From contig NZ_KQ948554.1 of the NCBI RefSeq assembly GCF_001514125.1, forward strand, positions 1-64,000: 64,000 bases of DNA, in the 5' to 3' direction. A program made the translations under genes and the position numbers. Source of the DNA: Streptomyces longwoodensis. GTDB lineage: Bacteria > Actinomycetota > Actinomycetes > Streptomycetales > Streptomycetaceae. Shown here piece by piece: positions 8,648 through 17,016 of the stretch. Numbering within the stretch: the first letter of the stretch is position 1; the number at the start of each line of letters is the position of its first letter. Below the pieces are notes generated by a model that searched no databases, was not told the DNA's origin, and saw only the letters and a list, made by a program, of their open reading frames with translations.

Positions 8648-9463
8648 GTGGCAGGAGTCGCACGTCGCCGTCTCGACGCGGAGCTGGTGCGCCGCAAGCT
8701 CGCGCGCTCGCGCGAGCACGCCAGCCAGCTGATCGCCGCCGGACGGGTCACCGTCGGCAGGACCGTCGCGACCAAGCCCGCCACCCAGGTGGAGACCGCG
8801 GTGGCCATCGTCGTCGCGGCCGACGACAGCGACCCCGACTACGTCTCGCGCGGCGGCCACAAGCTCGCCGGGGCCCTGGAGGTCTTCGGGCCGCAGGGCC
8901 TGGTCGTGCGGGGCCGGCGCGCGCTGGACGCCGGCGCGTCCACCGGCGGCTTCACCGACGTGCTGCTGCGCGCGGGCGCCGCGCACGTGGTCGCGGTGGA
9001 CGTGGGGTACGGACAGCTCGCCTGGTCCCTGCAGAGCGATGAACGCGTCACCGTCAAGGACCGTACGAACGTACGCGAGTTGACGCTTGAAGCGATCGAT
9101 GGGAAGCCTGTGGATCTTGTCGTGGGGGACTTGTCCTTCATCCCGCTCGGGCTGGTGCTGCCCGCCCTGGCCCGCTGCACCGGACCCGACGCCGACCTGG
9201 TGATGATGGTCAAGCCGCAGTTCGAGGTGGGGAAGGAACGGCTGGGCAGCGGGGGCGTGGTCCGCAGCCCGCAGCTGCGGGCCGAGGCCGTGCGGGGCGT
9301 GGCCGGGCGGGCGTGGGAGCTGGGACTGGGCGTCCGGGGCGTCACGGCGAGCCCGCTGCCGGGCCCCTCGGGCAACGTCGAGTACTTTCTGTGGCTGCGA
9401 GCCGGGGCACCCGCTCTGGACCCGGCCGACGTCGACCGTGCAGTGGCGGAGGGGCCGCGGTGA
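8648..9463 (+). CDS. tlyA: TlyA family rRNA 2'-O-methyltransferase / S4-domain protein
   Basis: A 271-residue protein with an N-terminal S4 RNA-binding domain (RRRLDAELVRRKLARSREHA..., residues 4-65) and a FtsJ-like Rossmann methyltransferase. The SAM-binding segment is LDAGASTGGFTDVLL, followed by VDVGYGQLAW. The catalytic K-D-K-E-type residues fall at SRGGHKL, VVGDLSFI, MMVKPQFE and the C-terminal VEYFLWL. In mycobacteria and other actinobacteria TlyA methylates 16S and 23S rRNA and affects capreomycin sensitivity. The GTG start is in the operon hypothetical-tlyA-nadK-recN and the stop overlaps the nadK start. Confidence 0.93.
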   Translation: MAGVARRRLDAELVRRKLARSREHASQLIAAGRVTVGRTVATKPATQVETAVAIVVAADDSDPDYVSRGGHKLAGALEVFGPQGLVVRGRRALDAGASTGGFTDVLLRAGAAHVVAVDVGYGQLAWSLQSDERVTVKDRTNVRELTLEAIDGKPVDLVVGDLSFIPLGLVLPALARCTGPDADLVMMVKPQFEVGKERLGSGGVVRSPQLRAEAVRGVAGRAWELGLGVRGVTASPLPGPSGNVEYFLWLRAGAPALDPADVDRAVAEGPR

Positions 9464-10365
9464 CCGAGAACCGAGCACGAACCGTTTTCCTGCTGGCCCA
9501 CACGGGCCGGCCCGCCGCCATCCGCAGTGCGGAACTGGTGGTCGGGGGCCTGCTGCGGTCCGGGATCGGGGTGCGCGTCCTGGAGGACGAGGCGCGCGAC
9601 CTGCCCCTGCCGGCCGAGGTGGAACTCGTCAAGGAGGCCACCCCGCAGTGCCTCGACGGGTGCGAGCTGCTGATCGTCCTCGGCGGTGACGGGACGCTGC
9701 TGCGCGGCGCGGAGTTCGCGCGCGCGTCGGGCGTGCCGATGCTCGGCGTCAACCTCGGGCGGGTCGGCTTCCTCGCCGAGGCCGAGCGCGACGACCTGGA
9801 CAAGGTCGTCGACCGGGTGGTGTCCCGGGCGTACGACGTCGAGGAGCGGATGACCGTCGACGTCGTCGTGCACCGCAACGGCGACATCGTGCACACCGAC
9901 TGGGCGCTGAACGAGGCGGCCGTGCAGAAGGCCGGCGCCGAGAAGCTGCTGGAAGTGGTGCTGGAGATCGACGGGCGGCCGGTCACCGGGTTCGGCTGCG
10001 ACGGCATCGTGCTGTCCACGCCGACCGGGTCCACCGCGTACGCGTTCTCGGCGGGCGGGCCCGTGGTGTGGCCCGAGGTGGAGGCGCTGCTGATGGTGCC
10101 GATCAGCGCGCACGCGCTGTTCGCCAAGCCGCTGGTGACCTCGCCCGACTCGGTGCTGGCCGTCGAGGTGCTGCCGCACATCCCGCCGGGCGTGCTGTGG
10201 TGCGACGGGCGGCGGACCGTCGAGCTGCCGCCGGGGGCGCGGGTGGAGGTGCGGCGCGGCGCCGTGCCGGTACGGCTGGCCCGGCTGCACCACGCCTCGT
10301 TCACGGACCGGCTGGTGGCCAAGTTCGCCCTGCCCGTGTCCGGTTGGCGGGGAGCCCCGCACTAG
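9460..10365 (+). CDS. nadK: NAD kinase
   Basis: A 301-residue ATP/polyphosphate-NAD kinase making NADP. The GGDGT motif (residues 75-79) carries the catalytic Asp77. The second signature GFGCDGIVLSTPTGSTAY and the NE dinucleotide in ALNEAAVQK bind NAD. The GTG start overlaps the tlyA stop (GTGA), so the two are translationally coupled. Length and order match the conserved actinobacterial tlyA-nadK-recN block. It supplies NADPH for all reductive pathways, including the reducing synthase encoded 7 kb downstream, but no special link is implied. Confidence 0.95.
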   Translation: MTENRARTVFLLAHTGRPAAIRSAELVVGGLLRSGIGVRVLEDEARDLPLPAEVELVKEATPQCLDGCELLIVLGGDGTLLRGAEFARASGVPMLGVNLGRVGFLAEAERDDLDKVVDRVVSRAYDVEERMTVDVVVHRNGDIVHTDWALNEAAVQKAGAEKLLEVVLEIDGRPVTGFGCDGIVLSTPTGSTAYAFSAGGPVVWPEVEALLMVPISAHALFAKPLVTSPDSVLAVEVLPHIPPGVLWCDGRRTVELPPGARVEVRRGAVPVRLARLHHASFTDRLVAKFALPVSGWRGAPH

Positions 10366-10473
10366 TCACCGGGCCGTCCGCGGGGCCGGTGAGGTGCCGG
10401 TCCCGGCGGGCCACCCGCGCGAGTGACAAGGGCACCTCGCACTTCCTCCGCCCGACCTCGTAAGGTCTTCACC

Positions 10474-12213
10474 GTGCTGGAAGAGATGCGGATACGGTCG
10501 CTCGGAGTCATCGACGACGCCGTCGTCGAGCTGTCGCCAGGCTTCACCGCCGTGACGGGTGAGACGGGCGCGGGCAAGACCATGGTGGTCACCAGCCTCG
10601 GGCTGCTCCTCGGCGGACGCGCGGACGCCGCGCTCGTGCGGATCGGGGCCGAGAAGGCGGTCGTCGAGGGGCGCATCACCGTGCCCGCGGACGCCCCGGT
10701 GGCCGTGCGCGCCGAGGAGGCGGGCGCCGAGCTGGACGACGGGGCGCTGCTGATCAGCCGTACCGTTTCGGCCGAGGGACGTTCGCGGGCGCACCTGGGC
10801 GGGCGCAGCGTGCCCGTCGGGATGCTGGCCGAGCTGGCCGACGAGCTGGTGGCCGTACACGGGCAGACAGACCAGCAGGGGCTGCTCAAGCTGTCCCGCC
10901 AGCGGCAGGCGCTCGACCGGTACGCCGGGGACGCCGTCGCGGTGCCGCTCGCCAAGTACCAGGAGGCGTACCGGCGGCTGCGGGCCGTCTCCGCCGAGCT
11001 GGAGGGGATCACCACCCGCGCGCGTGAGCGGGCCCAGGAGGCCGACCTGCTGCGCTTCGGCCTCGACGAGATCGCGGCCGTCGAGCCGCGCGCCGGCGAG
11101 GACGTGGAGCTGGCCGAGGAGGCCGAGCGGCTCGGGCACGCCGAGGCGCTGTCGTCGGCCGCCACGGTCGCGCACGCGGCCCTCGCGGGCAATCCCGAGG
11201 ATCCCGAGGGCATCGACGCCACCACCCTCGTCGCGGGCGCCCAGCGCGCCCTGGAGGCCGTCCGCTCGCACGACCCGGCGCTGGCCGCGCTCGCCGACCG
11301 CATCGGGGAGATCGGCATCCTGCTCGGCGACGTCGCGGGCGAGCTGGCCGGGTACGCCGACGACCTGGACGCCGATCCGCTGCGGCTGGCGGCCGTGGAG
11401 GAGCGCCGGGCCGCGCTGACCGGGCTGATCCGCAAGTACGGCGAGTCCGACGAGGGTGTCGCCGCGGTGCTCGCCTGGGCCGAGCGCGGTGCCGCCCGTC
11501 TGACCGAGCTCGACTCCGACGACGAGCGCATCGACGAGCTGACCGCCGAGCGGGACGCGCTGCGCGCCGAACTGGGCGGGCTGGCGCAGGCGCTGACCGA
11601 CGCGCGCGGCGAGGCCGCCGAGCGGTTCGCGGCCGCCGTGACCGAGGAGCTGGCCTCCCTGGCCATGCCCCACGCGCGCGTGTCCTTCGAGATCCGCCAG
11701 ACCGAGGACCCGGAGGGCGTCGCGGTCGGCGGGCGCACGGTGGCGTACGGGCCGGCGGGCGCCGACGAGGTGGAGCTGCTCCTCGCACCCCACCCGGGAG
11801 CGCCGGCCCGGCCGATCGCCAAGGGCGCCTCGGGCGGTGAGCTCTCGCGCGTCATGCTGGCCGTCGAGGTGGTGTTCGCCGGGACCGACCCGGTGCCCAC
11901 GTACCTGTTCGACGAGGTGGACGCCGGGGTCGGCGGCAAGGCGGCCGTGGAGATCGGGCGCCGCCTCGCGCGGCTGGCGAGGACCGCGCAGGTCGTGGTG
12001 GTCACCCACCTCCCGCAGGTCGCGGCCTTCGCGGACCGGCAGCTGCTGGTCGAGAAGACCAACGACGGGTCCGTGACCCGCTCGGGCGTGAAGGTCCTGG
12101 AGGGCGAGGACCGTATCCGCGAGCTGTCCCGGATGCTCGCCGGCCAGGAGGACTCGGAGACGGCCCGCGCCCACGCCGAGGAACTGCTGGCGACGGCGCG
12201 CGCGGACGGGTGA
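10474..12213 (+). CDS. recN: DNA repair protein RecN
   Basis: An SMC-like ATPase of double-strand-break repair, 579 residues, typical length. Walker A GETGAGKT is at residues 29-36, a long Ala/Glu/Arg coiled coil spans about 150-390, the ABC signature ASGGELSRV starts at 452, and Walker B YLFDEVDAGVGG starts at 477. A C-terminal D-loop/H-loop segment VVVTHLPQVAAFAD follows. GTG 10474 is chosen because AAGG lies about nine bases before it; ATG 10486 is possible. It is the last gene of the tlyA-nadK-recN run. The conserved gene order breaks just after it. Confidence 0.96.
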   Translation: MLEEMRIRSLGVIDDAVVELSPGFTAVTGETGAGKTMVVTSLGLLLGGRADAALVRIGAEKAVVEGRITVPADAPVAVRAEEAGAELDDGALLISRTVSAEGRSRAHLGGRSVPVGMLAELADELVAVHGQTDQQGLLKLSRQRQALDRYAGDAVAVPLAKYQEAYRRLRAVSAELEGITTRARERAQEADLLRFGLDEIAAVEPRAGEDVELAEEAERLGHAEALSSAATVAHAALAGNPEDPEGIDATTLVAGAQRALEAVRSHDPALAALADRIGEIGILLGDVAGELAGYADDLDADPLRLAAVEERRAALTGLIRKYGESDEGVAAVLAWAERGAARLTELDSDDERIDELTAERDALRAELGGLAQALTDARGEAAERFAAAVTEELASLAMPHARVSFEIRQTEDPEGVAVGGRTVAYGPAGADEVELLLAPHPGAPARPIAKGASGGELSRVMLAVEVVFAGTDPVPTYLFDEVDAGVGGKAAVEIGRRLARLARTAQVVVVTHLPQVAAFADRQLLVEKTNDGSVTRSGVKVLEGEDRIRELSRMLAGQEDSETARAHAEELLATARADG

Positions 12214-12238
12214 CGCCCGCCGCGGGACCGGGGTGACC

Positions 12239-12346
12239 CGGTCCCAGGGCGTGGTGGGTCGGTCTCAGGGCGCGGTGTGTCTTCGGTCTCAGGGCGCGGT
12301 GACCCGATCTCAGGACGCGGCGAGTCGGTCTCAGGGCGCCGTGGCG
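12239..12346. repeat. Five tandem copies of the 3' end of the FUSC gene, each with an in-frame stop
   Basis: Imperfect units of CGGTCTCAGGGCGCGGTG type begin at 12239, 12260, 12284, 12305 and 12326, with spacings of 21, 24, 21 and 21 bp. All are multiples of three. Read on the minus strand in the FUSC frame, the units give ...TAP-stop, then DR(L/V)..., with TGA repeated four times. The outermost copy has TGG instead of TGA. Confidence 0.85.
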
Positions 12347-13932
12347 GTCGCCGCGGACGGGGCGTGCCGCGGTGGGTACAGCCGGGCCAGGGCGTCCAGC
12401 CGGGTGTCGAGCGCGGTCAGCGCCTCGAGGGCGGTGCGCACGGCCGGCCCCGGAACGGCCGGCGTGTCCGGGAGTTCCGGGGCGTCGGCCGGGGGACCGT
12501 CCGCCGGCGGGGGACGGCGGCCGATCGCCCGGCGTACGGCGAGGGCGTGGGCCGCGGCGCGGGCGCGCCGCCCGGTCACCACCGGATCGCCGGGCAGGTC
12601 CGCCGGGGCCGCCACGACGGCGTCGGTCAGCGCGTCGGCCGGACCCGCGCAGCCCTGGAGCGCCGACCACGCCTCCAGGGCCGGGGAGGCGCGGTGCGGG
12701 CCGGGAGCCGGGAGGGCGGCCAGGACCCGCAGGGGGGCCACCGCCAGGCCCAGCTGGTCCACCCGGTGCGCGAACCGGGCACGGGCCCGCCGCACGGCGC
12801 GTACGTCGCGCCAGTCGGCCTCCAGCAGTTCGCCCAGGCCCGCCAGCGCGGCCGCGGTACGGGCCCGCGCCACCGCGGCCGTACGGATCGGCAGCACCAG
12901 CCAGGACGCGGCCAGGCCGATCAGCGCGCCCACCGCGATCCCGGCCAGCCGGGTCCGCAGCAGGTTGCCGGGGTCCTGGCCGAACCAGTCGTACAGCAGG
13001 CAGAGCACCGCGGTGACGCAGGCCGCCCAGTACGCGTAGCTCAGCTCGCGCAGCCAGGTGGCGACGGCCAGCACGGCGAAGATCAGCACGACGGCGGTGT
13101 CCGAGCGCGGTCCGAAGGTGCCCGACAGGGCGCCCCCGGCCAGGGTGCCGGCCGCGGCGCCCAGGGTCCGCCAGGCCCCCTTCACCAGCACGTCCCCGCG
13201 GCTGCGCGCGCCGCTGCACACCAGGTGGGCGCTGAGGACGACCCATGCCCAGTGGTCGGGCCACACGGTGCGGCCGACGACGAACGCGGCGGTGAGGGCG
13301 GCCGCCATCTGCAGGGCCATCCGGGTGCTGGGCGACAGGCCGGGCCGGGCGGGCGCCGGGTCCCGGACCACCCAGGCGGCCGGGGGCCGGGGGAGGACGC
13401 CCGTGCGGTGCGCCGCCCAGGTCAGCAGGGTTCCCCAGACGACCGCGAACAGGGCGGTCAGCGCCGCCCAGCCGGCCCGGGCGTGTCCGTCCGTGGGCAC
13501 CACTCCGGCCGGCACCACCAGCACCGCGACGAGCGGCAGCACGACGAGGGTGCCCGCGCGGGTCGCGCGCGTGCCGAACCGGCGGACGGCGATGGCCGCG
13601 GTCATGCCCAGCACGAACAGGGCGTCCCCTACGTCGGGGTGCTGCCGGATCAGGGTGCCCAGCTCCGTCCCGCCGGCCGCGGCGCAGGGCAGCACCAGGC
13701 AGGCCACCGCCCGGTCGGTGCGGTCGAAGGCGCGCTGCACCCGGCCGAGCGCCGAGGCCACCACGACCGCCTGGACCAAGCTGTCGGCGTGCAGGCCGGG
13801 CCGGTGCTCGACGAGCAGCGCCCAGCCGTAGGTGCCGAGGACGGTGGCCATGGTGACGGCGGTCGCGCGCAGGTGCCGGCCGTCGGGGTCGAAGTGGAGT
13901 GCCCGGCGCAGCGACCTCGGGAAAGTAAGCAT
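12331..13932 (-). CDS. FUSC-family (aromatic acid exporter-like) membrane protein
   Basis: A 533-residue protein with two clusters of about five or six transmembrane segments. The first lies at residues 25-185 and the second at about 215-345 (TRMALQMAAALTAAFVVGRTVWPDHWAWVVLS is the FUSC signature region). A helical cytoplasmic domain and a Pro/Ala-rich tail follow. FUSC proteins include the AaeB and YccS/YhcP efflux pumps. A substrate cannot be read from sequence. It is divergent from a MarR gene across an 87-bp shared control region, the usual arrangement for a MarR-controlled exporter. Its stop codon lies in the last copy of a tandem repeat. Confidence 0.85.
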   Translation of the reverse strand: MLTFPRSLRRALHFDPDGRHLRATAVTMATVLGTYGWALLVEHRPGLHADSLVQAVVVASALGRVQRAFDRTDRAVACLVLPCAAAGGTELGTLIRQHPDVGDALFVLGMTAAIAVRRFGTRATRAGTLVVLPLVAVLVVPAGVVPTDGHARAGWAALTALFAVVWGTLLTWAAHRTGVLPRPPAAWVVRDPAPARPGLSPSTRMALQMAAALTAAFVVGRTVWPDHWAWVVLSAHLVCSGARSRGDVLVKGAWRTLGAAAGTLAGGALSGTFGPRSDTAVVLIFAVLAVATWLRELSYAYWAACVTAVLCLLYDWFGQDPGNLLRTRLAGIAVGALIGLAASWLVLPIRTAAVARARTAAALAGLGELLEADWRDVRAVRRARARFAHRVDQLGLAVAPLRVLAALPAPGPHRASPALEAWSALQGCAGPADALTDAVVAAPADLPGDPVVTGRRARAAAHALAVRRAIGRRPPPADGPPADAPELPDTPAVPGPAVRTALEALTALDTRLDALARLYPPRHAPSAATATAP

Positions 13933-14005
13933 TACGTAGGATCACCGCCGACGTAAGGTGCGCGTGAACGGGGAGATATCGATTGCCCGTCGCGAAATAG
14001 TGAGT

Positions 14006-14024
14006 GTTACCTTAACAAGGTGAC
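14006..14024. promoter_or_regulatory. Candidate MarR operator overlapping the marR start codon
   Basis: The near-perfect palindrome GTTACCTT-AAC-AAGGTGAC (one mismatch in eight pairs) covers the GTG start at 14020 and sits in the control region shared with the divergent exporter gene. MarR dimers normally bind such 16-20-bp palindromes and repress both directions. Assignment is by position and symmetry only. Confidence 0.6.
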
Positions 14025-14511
14025 GGTGGAGCGACCAGAGCGGACCGAGCCGTCGTCGGGCCTCGACGACGGTGTCGCGGAGATCCGGCAGGGCGTCGTC
14101 CGGCTCGCCCGGCGGCTGAGCGCGGAGCGGCCCGAGGACGGGCTGAGCCTCAACAAGGGCAGTGTGCTGGCGCACCTGCGCCGCAACGGGCCGATGTCGG
14201 CGGGCGCGCTCGCCGCCGCCGACCACCAGCAGCCGCAGTCCCTCACCCGGGTCTTCGCCGAACTGGAGGACGACGGCCTGATCAGCCGCAGCCGGGACAC
14301 CCGGGACGGGCGGCAGCGGGTCCTGCACCTCACCGACGAGGGCCGCCGGGCGCTCGCCCGCGACATGGCCCAGCGCGACATCTGGCTGGACCGGGCCCTC
14401 GCCGGGCTCACCGAGACCGAGCAACAGGTGCTGCTGCTCGCCGCCCGTCTGATGAACCGTCTCGCCGACTCACCGGGCGGACGCTCCGACCGCCCGTCCC
14501 GACCCCGTTGA
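14020..14511 (+). CDS. MarR-family transcriptional regulator
   Basis: A 163-residue winged-helix regulator. Recognition-helix region is MSAGALAAADHQQPQSLTRVFAELEDDGLISRSRDTRDGRQRVLHLTDEGRRAL, shown here by its start MSAGALAAADHQQPQSLTR and the wing DTRDGRQRVLHLTDEG. The conserved D-R wing pattern is intact. The GTG start has no clear ribosome site and lies inside a palindrome, so the mRNA may be leaderless and autoregulated. It is divergent from the FUSC gene and overlaps or nearly abuts the GH13 gene downstream. The likely ligand is a phenolic or hydrophobic compound, by family analogy only. Confidence 0.88.
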   Translation: MTVERPERTEPSSGLDDGVAEIRQGVVRLARRLSAERPEDGLSLNKGSVLAHLRRNGPMSAGALAAADHQQPQSLTRVFAELEDDGLISRSRDTRDGRQRVLHLTDEGRRALARDMAQRDIWLDRALAGLTETEQQVLLLAARLMNRLADSPGGRSDRPSRPR

Positions 14512-14522
14512 CGGAGGCTTCC

Positions 14523-15851
14523 GTGCCCTGGTCCGACCACGCCATCTGGTGGCACGTCTACCCCCTCGGCTTCCTCGGAGCCGAGCGCGCCGCCCTGCCC
14601 CCGGGCGAGCCGCCGCGCCACCGCCTGCCGGTGCTGGCCGACTGGCTCGACCACCTCCTCGCGCTGGGCTGCAACGGCCTGGCCCTCGGCCCGGTGTTCG
14701 CCGCCGAGACCCACGGCTACGACACCACCGACCACTTCCGCGTCGACCCCCGGCTCGGCACCGAGGAGGACCTGACCGAGCTGGTCGAGCGGGCCGCCGA
14801 GCGCGGGGTGCGGGTCTTGCTGGACGGCGTCTTCAACCACGTCGGCCGGTCCTTCGGGCCCTTCCAGGACGTGGTGCGGCGCGGTGCCGCGTCGCCGTAC
14901 GCGGACTGGTTCGTGCCCGAAGGGGACGACTTCCGCACCTTCGAGGGGCACCGGCACCTGGTCGCCCTCAACCACGAGAACCCCGAAGTCGCCGACCACG
15001 TGGCCGCGGTGATGGAGCACTGGCTGGACCGCGGGGTGGCCGGCTGGCGCCTCGACGCCGCGTACGCCGTGCCGCGGCCCTTCTGGCGGACCGTCACCGA
15101 CCGGGTGCGGGCCCGGCACCCGCAGGCGTGGTTCAGCGGCGAGGTCATCCACGGCGACTACACGGCGTACGTCACGGAGGGCGGGCTCGACTCGGTCACC
15201 CAGTACGAACTGTGGAAGGCGGTGTGGAGTTCGCTCAACGACACCAACCCGCACGAGCTGGCCTGGGCGTTCAAACGCCACAACGCCCTGCTCGACACGT
15301 TCCCGCCGCAGACGTTCGTCGGCAACCACGACGTGACCCGGATCGCCAGCCGGCTGCACGAACCCCGGCACCTCGCGCACGCGCTGGCGGTGCTGTTCAC
15401 GGTCGGCGGGATCCCGTCGGTGTACGCCGGGGACGAGCGCGCCTGGCAGGGCGTCAAGGAGGAGCGGGTGGGCGGCGACGACGCCGTCCGGCCGGCGTTC
15501 CCGGCCCGCCCAGAGGAGCTGGGCGACGACCGGCTGTCCGTGCAGCGGCTGCACCAGACGCTGGTCGGGCTGCGGCGGCGCAACGCCTGGCTGGTGCGGG
15601 CGCAGACGCAGGTGCACACGCTGAACAACACCGTGCTCACCTACACCCTCACCGACCCCGCCGCCGGCCCCGGGAGCGGGGCGGCGGTGGCCGTCGCGCT
15701 GAACTTCGGCGCGGCGCCCGCGACGGGGGCGGTGCCCGCCGCGCCGTGGACGCGCGGCGCGGGGGACGGTGACGTGGACGCCGGGTCCGGGACGGTGTCC
15801 CTGCCGGCCTTCGGCTGGTGCGTGGCGACTGCCCCGGGAATCCCGGGGTAA
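14523..15851 (+). CDS. Cytosolic GH13 alpha-amylase-family enzyme
   Basis: A 442-residue GH13 (beta/alpha)8 enzyme with all catalytic residues: region I DGVFNHVG, region II GWRLDAAY with nucleophile Asp178, region III FSGEVI with acid/base Glu207, and region IV FVGNHDVTR with Asp270. There is no signal peptide, so it acts on intracellular alpha-glucosides or glucan. The N-terminus IWWHVYPLGFLGAE resembles short maltogenic/oligo-glucosidase types. GTG 14523 has GGAGG five bases upstream and is preferred over the TTG at 14508 that overlaps the marR stop. It is probably co-transcribed with marR. Confidence 0.88.
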   Translation: MPWSDHAIWWHVYPLGFLGAERAALPPGEPPRHRLPVLADWLDHLLALGCNGLALGPVFAAETHGYDTTDHFRVDPRLGTEEDLTELVERAAERGVRVLLDGVFNHVGRSFGPFQDVVRRGAASPYADWFVPEGDDFRTFEGHRHLVALNHENPEVADHVAAVMEHWLDRGVAGWRLDAAYAVPRPFWRTVTDRVRARHPQAWFSGEVIHGDYTAYVTEGGLDSVTQYELWKAVWSSLNDTNPHELAWAFKRHNALLDTFPPQTFVGNHDVTRIASRLHEPRHLAHALAVLFTVGGIPSVYAGDERAWQGVKEERVGGDDAVRPAFPARPEELGDDRLSVQRLHQTLVGLRRRNAWLVRAQTQVHTLNNTVLTYTLTDPAAGPGSGAAVAVALNFGAAPATGAVPAAPWTRGAGDGDVDAGSGTVSLPAFGWCVATAPGIPG

Positions 15852-15868
15852 TTTCCGGATGCGGTGTC

Positions 15869-15914
15869 CCGCCTTTTCCGCGAGGAACGTCATCGGCCCT
15901 CGCGGAAAAGGCGG
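15869..15914 (+). terminator. Hairpin terminator after the GH13 gene
   Basis: CCGCCTTTTCCGCGAGG (15869-15885) pairs perfectly over 17 bp with CCTCGCGGAAAAGGCGG (15898-15914), with a 12-nt loop. There is no long T-tract, as is common in Streptomyces. The remaining ~140 bp to the convergent regulator gene holds no supported feature. Confidence 0.8.
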
Positions 15915-16052
15915 TGCGGGAAAACCGTGCGGCCGGGAATGCGAAGGCTCCGCATCTTCCGCATCGGAATGGCGCGGTGTCCGACCGGCCCTCCTCTTTC
16001 CTTCCGGTCCCGGGAAAAAGCGTCGCTCGACCGGACGACGGGAAAAGCGCGG

Positions 16053-16667
16053 TCAGGGCAGCCCGGCGCCCTGGGCGCGGGCCCAGGCGTGACGCCAGTG
16101 GGGAATGAGGCTGCCCTGTTCCCCGCAGGCCCGCACATAGGCGACGAGGAGGTCCTCCGAGGGCATCCGCAGACCCGCGAGCACGTCGGCGACCGTGCTG
16201 CGCGGCAGTGGAGTGGTGCCCAGTTCGCGGGCCCGCTTCTGCAATTCCCGCAGGGACGGCTGGCCGGCCGCCAGGCGCACCCGGTGCATGGCTTCCAGGA
16301 GGTGGGCAGGATGGTAGACGAATTCCAGCCTGCGGCCGGACGGTGCGAGGGCCGACACCTGCCCGGGGCCTCCCCGGTCCGGGTCGGCCCGGCGGGCCGC
16401 CCGCCCCCACTGCTGCCGCGCCTCCCGGAGCGAGGCGCCGCAGACCTGCGCGTACGCCTCGACGACCTGCCGGCGTGGCAGCAGGGTGCCCCGGTCGGCG
16501 CGCAGCAGGGTGACGGGCGAACACCCTGGTTCGGCGATACGGTTCTGCTCGATCAGCTGCGCCATCCTCCGGTAGGTCAGACCGGATCTGCGGCGCTGTG
16601 AACGGAGCCACTCGGCTAATTCGTAGAACTCTGCGGACTGCGGGACCGGCGTTTCACTGCGTCCCAC
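16053..16667 (-). CDS. HTH (XRE-like) regulator with a TTA codon, facing the synthase operon
   Basis: A 204-residue DNA-binding protein. An N-terminal helix-turn-helix region (about residues 14-75, ELAEWLRSQRRRSGLTYRRM then the second helix around SPVTLLRADRG) is followed by a second, similar C-terminal helical segment (SLRELQKRARELG, STVADVLAGLRMPS). Streptomyces carry many such paired-HTH regulators, often next to specialised metabolism. GTG 16667 is chosen for its GGGGGGAAG site five bases upstream; longer in-frame starts lack one. Leu17 is encoded by TTA, the rare codon read by bldA tRNA. It is divergent from the ACP gene across a 349-bp region, so it is the likely pathway regulator. Confidence 0.82.
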   Translation of the reverse strand: MGRSETPVPQSAEFYELAEWLRSQRRRSGLTYRRMAQLIEQNRIAEPGCSPVTLLRADRGTLLPRRQVVEAYAQVCGASLREARQQWGRAARRADPDRGGPGQVSALAPSGRRLEFVYHPAHLLEAMHRVRLAAGQPSLRELQKRARELGTTPLPRSTVADVLAGLRMPSEDLLVAYVRACGEQGSLIPHWRHAWARAQGAGLP

Positions 16668-17016
16668 GACTTCCCCCCTGGGCGTCGAGAATTGGGTCGT
16701 TTCATCGAAGGGATGTGTGACGCCGATCAAGCTTATGAAGTGCGGTGATGGGCGGTCAAGAAAGGTTTACCTTATTTTACCTTGGCCGCTGCCCTGATTG
16801 TTCCGGCCGGGCTGGCTGATTCATCCTGTCCGAGATTCGGAGGAACATATTCCGTGGACCGGCGAGGTCTTTTGTCGCCGGTGCGGATCGACTTCCCACG
16901 ACGTGTCCGGCGTTTTTCGTGATCAACGCGTTGCGGTTCCGATCACCCCTCTGTTGGCATGGATTGCGACGGCCGGCTAATCCGGCCGGTATCGCCGATC
17001 CCTCCCGGAGGAACCG
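16668..17016. promoter_or_regulatory. Divergent control region between the HTH regulator and the synthase operon
   Basis: This 349-bp gene-free stretch is the most AT-rich part of the accessory block. It holds the palindrome AAGGTTTACCTT (16762-16773), directly followed by a second TTTTACCTT copy ending at 16783. A GGCCGG-CTAAT-CCGGCC hairpin lies near 16970-16986, and the ACP ribosome site GGAGG at 17008-17012. The ACCTT/AAGGT half-sites resemble those over the marR start at 14006. No -35/-10 pair can be assigned with confidence. Confidence 0.55.

Noticed and set aside
16053..16730. ATG 16730 start for the HTH regulator
   Set aside because: No ribosome site, and the extra 21 residues are non-helical; GTG 16667 has a strong site at the right distance.
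16798..16980. 60-codon frame before the ACP gene
   Set aside because: No ribosome site, no Streptomyces codon bias, and it overlaps the AT-rich control region.
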